Made by a program: the position numbers and the translations under genes. Of a DNA stretch of 64,000 nt, positions 25,974 to 34,671 are shown piece after piece; the stretch's first letter is position 1, and every line of letters begins with the position of its first letter. The DNA comes from Chloroflexota bacterium (GTDB taxonomy: Bacteria > Chloroflexota > Chloroflexia > Thermomicrobiales > UBA6265): assembly GCA_023389575.1 (NCBI GenBank), contig JAEWEG010000007.1, forward strand, positions 1-64,000, read 5' to 3'. Under the pieces are notes generated by a model, which did no database searches, had not been told where the DNA came from, and was given only the letters and a program-made list of their open reading frames with translations.

Positions 25974-26897
25974 ATGACCGGAGGCGTGGTGAATTCGACG
26001 GGGGGCGTTGGCGCCGATGGAGACGCGGGCGTGCTGCTGGGCGTGGCGTACAGGATGCTGGGGTCGATGGCCGACGCGCAGGACGCCGTTCAGGATGCGC
26101 GCCTGCGGTGGCTGGCGCTCTCCGATTCGCAACGCCAGGCGATCGATTCACCATCGGCCTGGATGGTGACGGTGGTTTCCCGAATATGCCTGGATGTGCT
26201 CGGTTCGGCGCGCCGCCGGCGCGAGCAGTACGTGGGTGACTGGTTGCCGGAACCCGTTCCGGGCGAGGCCCGATGGTCCAGCCACGCCGGGACGGAAGGG
26301 GCGGACGATCCAGCGGGGCGGGTGGCGCTGGATGAATCGGTGTCGATGGCGATGCTGGTGGTGCTGGAGACGATGACGCCCGCCGAGCGGGTGACCTTCA
26401 TCCTGCACGACGTGTTTGCCTACACCTTCGTGGAAATCGCCGACATGATCGGTCGTACCCCGGCGGCCTGTCGCCAACTGGCGACCGCGGCACGCCGGAA
26501 GGTGCGACAGCAGCGACGCGCGACCGTCACGGCCAGCCAGCACGAAGCGGTGGTGAGGGCCTTCCGGCGGGCGTGGGAGACGGGAGACATTCCAGGATTG
26601 ATGGCCGTGCTCGATCCCGGCGCGACCCTGGTGACCGACGGTGGTGGCGTGGTGCACGCGCTGCCGGAGCCGCTGACCGGGGCCGAGGCCGTGGCCGGGT
26701 TCCTGGCGGAGACAGTGCGGCGGCTGCCGGGCATGCGCCTGACGATGACGCCGGTGAACGGCGAGCCGGGCGTGGTGGTGGACCACGAGGGCGAACTGCT
26801 AACGGTCGTGACCTTCGACGTGGTCAATGGACGGATCGGTCACGTTTGGGCGATGCGGAACCCGGAGAAGCTGACGGCCTGGCGGGCACATGCATAG
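25974..26897 (+). CDS. ECF41-family RNA polymerase sigma factor with SnoaL-like extension
   Basis: A protein of 307 residues: sigma region 2 (about 22-90, VAYRMLGSMADAQDAVQDA), region 4 (about 130-185, TPAERVTFILHDVFAYTFVE then IADMIGRTPAACRQLA) and a C-terminal NTF2/SnoaL-like domain (about 193-305). The two ECF41 landmarks are present: DGGG in VTDGGGVVHAL and NPEKL near the end. In this family the extension replaces an anti-sigma factor and tunes activity. The usual neighbour is a COE oxidoreductase or epimerase; here it is an ABM monooxygenase with DoxX. Confidence 0.92.
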   Translation: MTGGVVNSTGGVGADGDAGVLLGVAYRMLGSMADAQDAVQDARLRWLALSDSQRQAIDSPSAWMVTVVSRICLDVLGSARRRREQYVGDWLPEPVPGEARWSSHAGTEGADDPAGRVALDESVSMAMLVVLETMTPAERVTFILHDVFAYTFVEIADMIGRTPAACRQLATAARRKVRQQRRATVTASQHEAVVRAFRRAWETGDIPGLMAVLDPGATLVTDGGGVVHALPEPLTGAEAVAGFLAETVRRLPGMRLTMTPVNGEPGVVVDHEGELLTVVTFDVVNGRIGHVWAMRNPEKLTAWRAHA

Positions 26898-27052
26898 GCA
26901 CCTGGTGGGGAAGGACTCACCATTCAGGGGGATGGAGCCGTATAATTCAACATAACCAAGTGAAAGCCTGAGCTGTCCGCCGGGTCCGGCAATGACGGGT
27001 GCATGGACGGTGGAACGCCCAGATGTCGCGATACGCGAGGGGAGCACCTGCC

Positions 27053-28546
27053 ATGGCCTGGGTTGCCGGGATCGGTCGAGCGTTGTCTCGATCCACCCTG
27101 ATCGTCCTGCTGCTGTCGTTTCTGGCCGTTCCGTGGCCGGCGGTTTCCCAACCGGCCAGGCCGGGCGATGTGGTGACGGAGGCGCGGAAGGCGGCGGTGC
27201 CGCTGGGCGAATCCGCCATGGTTGGTTCGCTGCGGATCAGCGTGACGGGCTTCAACCCCGATGCGTCCGCCTTTGAAGAGGGACCCGAGACCACCGCGCT
27301 GCCCGGGGACAACGAGCGTTTCATCATCGTCACCCTTGAGTTGGACAACACTGGCGACGTGGAGGTCGAGTTCAGCGCTGACATGGAGCTCAACCTGCGG
27401 TTCGCTGGCAACCAGGGGATCCTGGGTCCACGCGCCTCGTTCGACTATTGCGAGGTGGAGAACGACATGCATTCTCGCGAGACGCCCTCGCTTGCGCCAG
27501 GCGAATCGAGAGAAGTGAACGTCTGCACCAAGGTGCTGGTGGAGGATATTCCGTCCCTGCAGATGCTGGCGACCATGGAGCCCGGCTTCGACGCGGACGT
27601 GTCGAGCGCCGAGGAGGTGGAGTCCGGCACATGGTTCGATCTGGGTGCGGATCGCCCGTTCGACGAAGGCGTGGCCGCCGAACAGGTGAGGGTGGCGATG
27701 CTGGTCGCGCCGGAGGGGCCAGCATCGCTTTCGGAGCCTGATGTGACGGTTACGCGGAACGAGACCTTCGTCGTCGAACTGCTCGATTACCTGCCAGATG
27801 TGACGGATGAGATCACCGGAGACGAATCGTGGCACTACCAGCGGCCGACCTCTGGCGAGGTCTACGTCTCCGCCAGCATGCGCGTGACGAACGTGGGGGA
27901 TCGGCCGGCAAGTTTCCATCCGATATTGATGGCGGAGGACGGCGTCGGGTCCGGCGGTGGCGTCCACTCCCGCCTGTACGAGCACGAAATGGGCATGCTG
28001 TTGCCGGGAGGTTCCTCGCTCTGGACCGGGCAGTGGTCGATGCCGGAGGAGGGCTCCCGAGCGCTCGTCGTCACCACGCTGGGTGTACCGGAAGCCGGAA
28101 TGTCCTGGATGCTGCTGGATCCGGCGGAGCCATTCGCGTGGGAGGCACCCGAGGTTTCACCGGCGCCCCCGGCGGAGATGGACGATCCGGAACTGGCGGT
28201 TCCTCCCGGCGACGAGGCGGCGGTTGGCGGGTTCAACGTTTCGCTGACGCGGAGCCCGGAACTGGATGACGACCGCTACCGTGGTCACACGATGACCGTT
28301 ACGTACACCGGCGATTCCGTATCGGAGGTGATCGAATGGTGGAGTGTCACCATCACGCCCGAGCCTGCCGGCTGCCTGAGCCGGGGCGGGGGTTCGCTGT
28401 ACCTGCCGGGTGCCTCGACGATCATGGAGATCAGGTGCCCGGTGGCATTCGATACGTCGACTCCCCTGAGGCTCGACATTGGGATCGCGGGCACCCCGGC
28501 GGGTGAGGAGCCGCGCGGACTGTTCGCGCGGGAGCCAGAGGAATGA
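27053..28546 (+). CDS. Secreted protein with repeated beta domains (DUF4352-like)
   Basis: A protein of 497 residues with signal peptide (STLIVLLLSFLAVPWPAVSQ). Three successive beta-sandwich-like segments share the pattern [VL]PLGE..VGS[LF].[IV][SV]VTG...: at about 50-175 (VPLGESAMVGSLRISVTGF), 215-345 and 380-490 (VPPGDEAAVGGFNVSLTRS). The phrase FIIVTLELDNTGDVEVEFS is typical of DUF4352/telokin-like accessory domains. No enzyme motif is seen. ATG 27053 has GAGGGGAG 8 bases upstream, so it is preferred over ATG 27023. Confidence 0.7.
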   Translation: MAWVAGIGRALSRSTLIVLLLSFLAVPWPAVSQPARPGDVVTEARKAAVPLGESAMVGSLRISVTGFNPDASAFEEGPETTALPGDNERFIIVTLELDNTGDVEVEFSADMELNLRFAGNQGILGPRASFDYCEVENDMHSRETPSLAPGESREVNVCTKVLVEDIPSLQMLATMEPGFDADVSSAEEVESGTWFDLGADRPFDEGVAAEQVRVAMLVAPEGPASLSEPDVTVTRNETFVVELLDYLPDVTDEITGDESWHYQRPTSGEVYVSASMRVTNVGDRPASFHPILMAEDGVGSGGGVHSRLYEHEMGMLLPGGSSLWTGQWSMPEEGSRALVVTTLGVPEAGMSWMLLDPAEPFAWEAPEVSPAPPAEMDDPELAVPPGDEAAVGGFNVSLTRSPELDDDRYRGHTMTVTYTGDSVSEVIEWWSVTITPEPAGCLSRGGGSLYLPGASTIMEIRCPVAFDTSTPLRLDIGIAGTPAGEEPRGLFAREPEE

Positions 28547-28552
28547 GGGTAA

Positions 28553-28582
28553 CTGGCGGGAGCCGCGCGCGGCTCCCGCCAG
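28553..28582. terminator. Perfect palindrome between convergent genes
   Basis: CTGGCGGGAGCCGCG (28553-28567) is directly followed by its exact complement (28568-28582), a 30-base palindrome that can form a tight hairpin. It starts 6 bp after one stop and ends 8 bp before the other, so it probably ends transcription from both sides. No T tract. Confidence 0.55.
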
Positions 28583-28590
28583 GGTAACGT

Positions 28591-28965
28591 CTAGACCTCG
28601 TCGGCGCGGAAGCCCTGGCCGCCGGACATGGGAAGTTCGGCTGTTTCGGAGGGAATGTAGACCAGGGCGGTGATCTTGCGGCCCTCGCGGTGGATGATGA
28701 CCTCGGCGTCCGGGTCGTTCATGGCGCGTTCGAGCTCGGTATTGGCGTTGGCCGAGCGGGAACCGACCACGTAGACGGCGACATCGTGCATGCGGTGGGC
28801 GACGCCGAGCACGGCGCCGTCGGCATTGGTGATGACCTCACCGTCCAGAGGGTCCTCGTAGGCCTCCTCTTCTTCGACGAATTCCTCCTGTTTGGTGGCC
28901 GGGGGATTGAGGATTTCGTCCTTGATCTTGTTGGCGATGTACATGCCGACGGTGCGTTGCATCAT
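28591..28965 (-). CDS. Hypothetical acidic protein, co-transcribed with PIG-L deacetylase
   Basis: A protein of 124 residues, not recognised. Acidic stretch EEFVEEEEAYEDPLDGEV in the first half; a VYVVGSRSANANTELERAM and VIIHREGRKITALVYIP segment in the second. It may be a single alpha/beta unit. The start ATG 28965 has GGAGC 7 bases upstream and lies 15 bp after the PIG-L stop, so the two form one operon. Function unknown. Confidence 0.6.
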   Translation of the reverse strand: MMQRTVGMYIANKIKDEILNPPATKQEEFVEEEEAYEDPLDGEVITNADGAVLGVAHRMHDVAVYVVGSRSANANTELERAMNDPDAEVIIHREGRKITALVYIPSETAELPMSGGQGFRADEV

Positions 28966-28980
28966 GGTGTGGCTCCGAAG

Positions 28981-29715
28981 CTAGTCGAGTTTGATATAGC
29001 GATACGCCTCGGCGAATTCGCTGGCGCCCTCGCGGTTGGGATTCTTGCGCGCGGCGCCTCGTGCCCAGTCGCGGATCATGTCGGTGGGATCCCAGTCCTT
29101 GATCTGACTGGCATGGGCCTTGAGGGCCTTGATCCTGATGTCCATTGTATCCGTGACATCGACCCAGGCGTTGGGTTCGTTGGTGGCGTAGAGATAGATG
29201 TGAGGCACCTTGTGGGGCTCGAGGCCCTCGGCGAGCAGCTCGGAGAAGGTCATGCGGTCGCGGACAGAGGGGAACACGGCGGCGAGCGAGGCTTCTCCGG
29301 TGGCGATGTGGTCCGGGTGGTTGATGTACGAGTTGTCGAGAATGCGGGCGGTGGGATCGAAGGTGAGGATCGTGTCGGGGCGGACCTGGCGCATGACGCG
29401 GGTGAGCGCGAGGCGAAGGTCGAGGTCGGCGACGAGGGTGGCGTCCTTGTAGCGGAGGAAGATGACTTCCTTCACCCCGAGGATATCGGCGGCGGCCTGT
29501 TGCTCCGCTTCGCGGAGGGCGGCGAGTTTCTCGCCGGTCATTTCCGGGTCGGGGCTGCCCTTGTCACCGCTGGTGATCGAGCAGTAGGTCACCTCGGCGC
29601 CCTCGGCGATCCACTTTGCGATGGTTCCGGCGGACCCGAACTCCACATCGTCGGGATGGGCCTGGATGACGAGGACGCGCCGGGGGGTAGGTGCGATTTC
29701 AGTGGTTTCGGTCAT
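28981..29715 (-). CDS. PIG-L family deacetylase (LmbE-like)
   Basis: A protein of 244 residues. The zinc motif is VIQAHPDDVEF (AHPDD, about residues 17-21), and later HPDHIATGEAS provides the third ligand. LmbE/PIG-L enzymes deacetylate N-acetylglucosaminyl conjugates (GlcNAc-inositol, GlcNAc-malate). Mycothiol or bacillithiol synthesis is possible, but no partner genes are here. The start MTETTEIAP (ATG 29715) has AAAGGAAAG upstream; the extra upstream codons to 29814 are not conserved-looking. Confidence 0.88.
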   Translation of the reverse strand: MTETTEIAPTPRRVLVIQAHPDDVEFGSAGTIAKWIAEGAEVTYCSITSGDKGSPDPEMTGEKLAALREAEQQAAADILGVKEVIFLRYKDATLVADLDLRLALTRVMRQVRPDTILTFDPTARILDNSYINHPDHIATGEASLAAVFPSVRDRMTFSELLAEGLEPHKVPHIYLYATNEPNAWVDVTDTMDIRIKALKAHASQIKDWDPTDMIRDWARGAARKNPNREGASEFAEAYRYIKLD

Positions 29716-30003
29716 GTCTTTCCTTTTACCGGGAGCACGCGGTGCGTTCGAGACGGTCGCGAACGAGTATCGAGGTCCTTCGGGCAGTATGGCAAGCGCG
29801 TGGTCGGCGCGCATCCGCCGGTTGGACGGGGATAGCGGGACTGATCAGTGGATGTGGACGAGCGGTTACCCAGCGGTGGAGTCCCACGCTCCGGCGGGCG
29901 GGGTGGTTCGATGATCGGGCGTGACTATCATTGAAGCCAGTAGGCAGGCTTGGGGCATTTCATCCGGTGGCGGGATGCCTCGCGAATCGTATCGGATGAA
30001 CGA

Positions 30004-30537
30004 ATGACTGACGTTTCCTCACCTGGCTTCGACCAGACGGCGCACGATGTTGACCGGCGCCTGCTTCCGCCGAAGGAGCATCTCGATCCGCGCGCGCGGA
30101 CGATGTGGTACGTGGCCGATGGTATCCAGTGCGTGATCTGGGCCGTGATCGTCGGGGCCGCGGCCTGGGCATTGATCCGCTTCACCTCGATCACCACGTG
30201 GTGGGTGGTGACGGCGGCCGCCGCGCTGATCGCAATCAACGTGGTGGCGACCGTGATCGGGCCGGGGTTGCGCTACCGGTACTGGCGGTACGAAATCCGT
30301 GATGACGAGGTGGACCTGCAGCACGGCTTCCTGGTGCAGGCGCGGCAGGTGGTTCCCATGTCACGCATCCAGCATGTGGATACCCGGCGAGGACCGCTCC
30401 AGCAACGGTTCGGCCTGGCGAGCGTGGTGTTCTTTACGGCGGCGGGAGCGATGGAGATCCCGGCGTTGTCCCAGGAAGTGGCGGCGGACGTGCGCGACAG
30501 GATCGCCGAGCTGGCGAAGGTTCACGATGACCTTTAG
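30004..30537 (+). CDS. PH domain (DUF304) membrane protein, YdbS-like
   Basis: A protein of 177 residues with two transmembrane helices (QCVIWAVIVGAAAWALI and WWVVTAAAALIAINVVATVI) followed by a bacterial PH_2 domain (YEIRDDEVDLQHGFLVQARQ, VPMSRIQHVDTRRGPLQQRFG). It overlaps the next gene by 11 bases. The pair matches the YdbS-YdbT arrangement of Bacillus, where the proteins affect resistance to membrane-active peptides. Its membrane location is clear; the role is inferred. Confidence 0.85.
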   Translation: MTDVSSPGFDQTAHDVDRRLLPPKEHLDPRARTMWYVADGIQCVIWAVIVGAAAWALIRFTSITTWWVVTAAAALIAINVVATVIGPGLRYRYWRYEIRDDEVDLQHGFLVQARQVVPMSRIQHVDTRRGPLQQRFGLASVVFFTAAGAMEIPALSQEVAADVRDRIAELAKVHDDL

Positions 30538-32203
30538 CGAGCGAGAGGACGACCAGCAAACCGGGATGACTGGCGAGGCCAACGTGGTCCCGCCCCAGAC
30601 CGACGACGTGCGCGATCAGGCGCCGGGTGGTGGCGAATGGCACCAGGCGAACTGGGTGTTCGTGCTGATCGGGGCGTTGCGCTACTTCCGGGGCATGCTG
30701 TTGCCGCTGGCGTTCGTGATCTTCACGCAGCGGGGTGGGGATTCGCGGGCGGACTTCATCTGGTACGGCATCGCGGGGCTGGCCGGGGTGGTTTCTATCG
30801 GGACCAGCCTGGTTCAGTGGTGGTTTTATCGCTACCGGGTTTCCGACCGCGATATCACGCTGCGTTCGGGAATCGTGTCGAAGCAGGAACGCGTGATCCC
30901 GTTCGAGCGCATCCAGTCGGTGAACCTGGAGGATGCCCCGCTGGAGCGCATCTTCCAGGTCGTGAAGGTGAAGGTCGATACCGGGGCCGGCGGGGGGAGC
31001 GACTCGGAGATCGAACTGCAGGCGATGTCGCGGGCGGACGCCGTGGCGTTGCGAGGCCAGCTGCTGGCCGGGCGTCAACGGCTGCGGGGCGGTGAGGCCC
31101 TGCTCCGCCAGGGAGAGGCCGCAGCGGACACGCAGGCGGTACCGACGCCCGACCTGGTGAGCGATGGCGAACTGATCCGGAAGCTGTCGACACGCGAACT
31201 GCTGATCGCGGGGGCGACATCGGGCCGGGTTGGCGCGGCGGCGGCGATCGCCGGTGTGTTGCTGCAATTCGGTGAGGAACTGGTCCCGCGCAGAATGTGG
31301 GAGCGGGTGCCCTGGGACGGCCTGGCGGACGCCGCTCAGCAGGTGGAGATCCTGGTCGGCCTGCTCCTGACGCTGGCGGTGGTGGCGTGGGTGATCTCGA
31401 TCATCGCGACGGTGCTGACCTACGGCGGGTTCGAAATCCGGCGCCAGGGCGACCAGTTGAACGTGCAATTTGGGCTGCTGGACCGGCGGCGGACGACGAT
31501 TCCAATCAGGAGAATCCAGGCGATCCGGGTGTCGGAGGGGTTGCTGCGGCAGCCGTTCGGGTTCGCCGAAATCCGGTTCGATTCGGCCGGGTTCGGGGCG
31601 GACCAGGGAGCGAGCGGGGTGCTGAGCCCGCTCCTTCCGCGGCGGGAGGTGCGGGCGTTCCTCGAGGCGGCCTGCCCGGCGTTCGCGCAGGATCTCCAGC
31701 CAGCCGCCATGCGGCGGCTTCCGAGTCGCGCGCGCCGGCGGTACATCGTGGCGGCGTCGATCGGCTGGGTGATCACCGTGCTGATCGCGGCGGCGATTAC
31801 CTGGAGGTTCCTCGATTTTCCGGTGGAAATCGTGCTGGCGGGGTTGCTGGTGACCCCGGTGTTCGCGTGGTTCGGGAACCTTCGATACCTGGATGCCGGA
31901 TGGGTCGTGGATGGTGGGCAGTTCCTGCTGCGGTGGCGGGCGGCGTCGCGGGTGACGGTGCTGACCCAGGTAAGGCGGTTGCAGTACCGGGGCTTGCGGG
32001 CGGACCCGTTCCAGCGGCGGGCGGACCTGGTGACCTTCCAGACGGCGGTGGCTTCGGGAGGATCACGCGAAGGGTTCAGCCTTCCCCACCTGGATGCGCG
32101 GGACGGCGAGCACCTGCTGGAGCGGCTTGGGAGTCCGCTGCCGTGGAGGCCGGCGAGGGAGGGGAAGCGGGCGTTTGCTCCTCCGGTGGACGTTGATGTC
32201 TGA
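30527..32203 (+). CDS. PH domain (DUF304) membrane protein, YdbT-like
   Basis: A protein of 558 residues with three repeats of a membrane pair plus PH_2 domain. The PH parts start at YRVSDRDITLRSGIVSKQER (about 105), YGGFEIRRQGDQLNVQFGLL (about 303) and LDAGWVVDGGQFLLRWRAAS (about 455). Each carries the V/I-P-x-x-R-I-Q motif (FERIQSVNLEDAPL, IRRIQAIRVSEGLL). It is co-translated with the YdbS-like protein. Its last 128 bp overlap the convergent MFS gene. Confidence 0.85.
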   Translation: MTFSEREDDQQTGMTGEANVVPPQTDDVRDQAPGGGEWHQANWVFVLIGALRYFRGMLLPLAFVIFTQRGGDSRADFIWYGIAGLAGVVSIGTSLVQWWFYRYRVSDRDITLRSGIVSKQERVIPFERIQSVNLEDAPLERIFQVVKVKVDTGAGGGSDSEIELQAMSRADAVALRGQLLAGRQRLRGGEALLRQGEAAADTQAVPTPDLVSDGELIRKLSTRELLIAGATSGRVGAAAAIAGVLLQFGEELVPRRMWERVPWDGLADAAQQVEILVGLLLTLAVVAWVISIIATVLTYGGFEIRRQGDQLNVQFGLLDRRRTTIPIRRIQAIRVSEGLLRQPFGFAEIRFDSAGFGADQGASGVLSPLLPRREVRAFLEAACPAFAQDLQPAAMRRLPSRARRRYIVAASIGWVITVLIAAAITWRFLDFPVEIVLAGLLVTPVFAWFGNLRYLDAGWVVDGGQFLLRWRAASRVTVLTQVRRLQYRGLRADPFQRRADLVTFQTAVASGGSREGFSLPHLDARDGEHLLERLGSPLPWRPAREGKRAFAPPVDVDV

Positions 32204-33422
32204 ACATGGCGAAGAGCGTCAGGTCGTAACCGATCTTGAGTGAGCCGCTGATGATCAGCGGCCAGCCGAAGACGGTGGTGTTCAGCAGCGATCCGGCGAT
32301 GAGCGGGCTGATGGCGGAGGCCAGGCTCTTCGGCACGGCCGTGATGCTGACCGCGGCGGGGCGCTCCGCCGGGGTGACGACGGCCATGACGTAAGACGTT
32401 CGGGCCGGGACGTCCATCTGGGCGAGGGATGCGCGGATCAGCAGGCAGGCAATGGCCAGCGGCAGCGTCGGCATGAACGGGGTGAGGATCAGGAAGACGT
32501 TGGCCGGCAGGTGCGTGAATACCATGGTGTTGATGAGGCCGATTTTCCGGGCGAGGACCGGCGCGATCAGCTGGGAAAAGGCGGCGCAGAGTCCGGCCCA
32601 GAAGAAGATTGTGGCAGCCGTGGTGACGGACATGTCGAAGCGCAGGAAGAGCCAGAGCGCGAGCACCGACTGCATGGTGAAGCCGCTGGCCAGCGAGTCG
32701 ACGCTGAAGAGCGCGGCCAGCCGGTAGACCGCGGATTTGGAAGGCCCGAGGCGGGACGACTTCTCGGCCTCGTTGGGTTCGATGCGCGGCGAAAGCCGGT
32801 GGTAGAGCAGCATGATGAGCACGCCGAGGACGGCGTAAAGCAGGAACATCGCGCGCAGGGCGGTGAGGAACTCGATCTCGAACCAGCGTTCGAGGAGATC
32901 GGGCAGGCCAGCCGATAGCGCTCCGAAGGCACCGATGAGGGAGCCGATCAGCGAATAGCGGGCGAAGAGGGCCGTGCGCGATTCGCTGGAGGTGGTTTGG
33001 GGCAGGAGCGACTGCTCGATGGGGAGGAACATGCTGACGTCGCCCGAGGATGGATTGAGGGTGCCGACGAAGGCGACGATGAGCAGGGGCCAGAAGCCAT
33101 CGAGGAACGTAAAGCCTATTCCGGTGGCGACCATTACCGCGGCCGCCCGGATGAGGAGGTCGGCGCGTTTCCAGCGGCCGGCGAGGTTTCCGACGAGCAG
33201 GGTGAGGGCGGCGGACCCGAGCAGCGTGGCGGTGGTGAGGACGCCGATCCGGATCGCGGAGTAGCCGAGGGTGGTGAGATACAGCGGGAGCAGGACGCTG
33301 ACGAAGCCATCGGCGAAGGCGCGGATGCCGCGCGAGGCGAGGATGATGGCGGCGTCGCCAGTGGTTCCTTGTGGCAGGAAGGTGAAGCGACGGCTGTCAA
33401 TTGGAGCGTCGGGCGTGGGCAT
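32076..33422 (-). CDS. MFS transporter
   Basis: A protein of 448 residues with about 12 transmembrane helices and a conserved basic loop (GNLAGRWKRADLLIR) after helix 2. The helices end near residue 405 (KIGYDLTLFAMFRHQ). The last 40 residues are low complexity (Ala, Pro, Ser, rich) and are encoded by the stretch that overlaps the PH-protein gene on the other strand. The tail is therefore probably a run-on caused by loss of an earlier stop. Substrate unknown. Confidence 0.85.
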   Translation of the reverse strand: MPTPDAPIDSRRFTFLPQGTTGDAAIILASRGIRAFADGFVSVLLPLYLTTLGYSAIRIGVLTTATLLGSAALTLLVGNLAGRWKRADLLIRAAAVMVATGIGFTFLDGFWPLLIVAFVGTLNPSSGDVSMFLPIEQSLLPQTTSSESRTALFARYSLIGSLIGAFGALSAGLPDLLERWFEIEFLTALRAMFLLYAVLGVLIMLLYHRLSPRIEPNEAEKSSRLGPSKSAVYRLAALFSVDSLASGFTMQSVLALWLFLRFDMSVTTAATIFFWAGLCAAFSQLIAPVLARKIGLINTMVFTHLPANVFLILTPFMPTLPLAIACLLIRASLAQMDVPARTSYVMAVVTPAERPAAVSITAVPKSLASAISPLIAGSLLNTTVFGWPLIISGSLKIGYDLTLFAMFRHQRPPEEQTPASPPSPASTAADSQAAPAGARRPAHPGGEG

Positions 33423-33736
33423 TGAGGCGTGCGATTCCTGCCTGTTGGTAGGGGCGACGGGAACTGTCCCGGCCAGCGGTCATTTGTGACGGTCATGTTA
33501 AGGCAGGATGGGGACCGAGCGGGAAACTCCGTGCACAATTATTGTGACGCGTGGGGCACACAAAACTTCAACTATCGGGGAAGAGGACATTGGCTAGCGC
33601 TGAGCGCCGGCGACCACCGGCATGGGTCCGTGGAGAACGGCGGAAACCACGGATACCTATCCCGAAACCGGTTGATCGCCACCTTGTGCGGCGGTTTGGC
33701 TGGAAAGACCAGGGAGAACGCGGGGGCAAAAACACG
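33423..33736. other. Upstream region of the toxin-like gene
   Basis: It lies between the MFS start and the toxin-like gene. An open frame runs through it from GTG 33551 in frame with the toxin-like gene. Its translation is strongly basic (RRRPPAWVRGERRKPRIPIP), so an N-terminal extension of 62 residues is possible. The short window has no clear promoter. Confidence 0.4.
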
Positions 33737-34060
33737 ATGATCGAACCCTGGGTCGATGTCCAGGCCGATCTTGATGCGATCAACCGCGGTGAAGCAATAG
33801 TCGATCATCAGCATGCAACCGCCTGGATCAATGGTCGCCTCTGGGGCTTCCATACAGATACTGGTACGGCATATCCGATGGAAGGTAAAGGATTCGTGAG
33901 ACTAAATCAGCTTCAGTTTTTCGCGCTTCGAACCATAGCTCGATATAATGGTCTTAATGCGCGATCCGAGGCCACGTTGAACCGTCACCCGGACCTGACA
34001 GACGAGGATCGCGAGATCGTTCGTCGACTCTGGCGGATGCGTGAGGAAGCAGAGGGCTAA
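33737..34060 (+). CDS. Toxin-like small protein (polymorphic-toxin C-terminal-like), unknown activity
   Basis: A protein of 107 residues from ATG 33737; a longer form from GTG 33551 is possible. The middle reads WINGRLWGFHTDTGTAYPME followed by GKGFVRLNQLQFFAL. From memory this resembles the NGRxYG...YPxxGxGFxxLxRxxFxAL pattern seen at the C-termini of some polymorphic toxins, but no active site is recognised. Base composition is lower in GC than its surroundings (24 of 60 bases G or C at 33901-33960). The next gene starts immediately after the stop (TAA then ATG), which suits a toxin/immunity or toxin/antitoxin pair. Confidence 0.5.
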   Translation: MIEPWVDVQADLDAINRGEAIVDHQHATAWINGRLWGFHTDTGTAYPMEGKGFVRLNQLQFFALRTIARYNGLNARSEATLNRHPDLTDEDREIVRRLWRMREEAEG

Positions 34061-34504
34061 ATGGCTCTTGGAGCTGACATCTTCATAGGAGCGGCGAGAT
34101 CGCCGGAGGCGATTCGGGCTGCTGCCGCCCGTGCCTTCGGTGTTCCTCTCAACCGCGTCGCGTACCACGAGGTCGACGATGCGCCCTGGCCCGATGCCGA
34201 TGTGGTCCTCGAGGTCTGGGATGACACACTCCGACCTGGTGACTATCCGCTTCAGATTCTCCCGTGGGTCCCGGATGCTTGCACAGACAATCCAGATACC
34301 CTCACCGCGCTTTCGGTTGCGCTCGGTGCGCCAATCCTGACCGCGGCGGATAGTCGTGATCCGACGGACCAGGAGCTGCACCTGCCGGATGGAACGACAC
34401 ACCGGGTCAGTGTGTCGCAAGACGACGATGGTGGATTCCGGAATACTCCATTCATGCGCCGCCTTATCAATAGCATTTCCTCAACAGACGCGATAGCCAG
34501 CTAA
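34061..34504 (+). CDS. Putative immunity or partner protein of the toxin-like gene
   Basis: A protein of 147 residues with no recognised family. It is acidic (HEVDDAPWPDADVVLEVWDD), as expected for a partner of a basic toxin. It begins at the base following the stop of the toxin-like gene, so the two are co-translated, and a strong hairpin terminator follows at 34585. The immunity role is inferred only from order, charge and size. Confidence 0.5.
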   Translation: MALGADIFIGAARSPEAIRAAAARAFGVPLNRVAYHEVDDAPWPDADVVLEVWDDTLRPGDYPLQILPWVPDACTDNPDTLTALSVALGAPILTAADSRDPTDQELHLPDGTTHRVSVSQDDDGGFRNTPFMRRLINSISSTDAIAS

Positions 34505-34584
34505 TTTCGCATATGCACGCTGTGTCGGCCAGTCCGCGTGGAGGATTGGGTAGGCGCTTTCGAGGCAAACCCGGCTTTCAACGA

Positions 34585-34618
34585 CCCCATGCGCTCGCCG
34601 GGCGCATGGGGTTGGTTT
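34585..34618 (+). terminator. Rho-independent terminator after the toxin/immunity-like pair
   Basis: CCCCATGCGC (34585-34594) pairs perfectly with GCGCATGGGG (34602-34611), 7-base loop, followed by TTGGTTTCTT. It lies about 80 bp after the immunity-like stop. It also stands about 55 bp beyond the stop of the convergent copper gene, so it may serve both. Confidence 0.8.
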
Positions 34619-34671
34619 CTTCGTCGCCTTGGGCCATTCCGCTTGTGACGCTCGATCGCGCCGAGAACCGG

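Noticed and set aside
33551..33736. 62-residue N-terminal extension of the toxin-like protein
   Set aside because: Open in frame from GTG 33551 and basic, but there is no clear ribosome binding site and no recognisable domain; kept only as a possibility.
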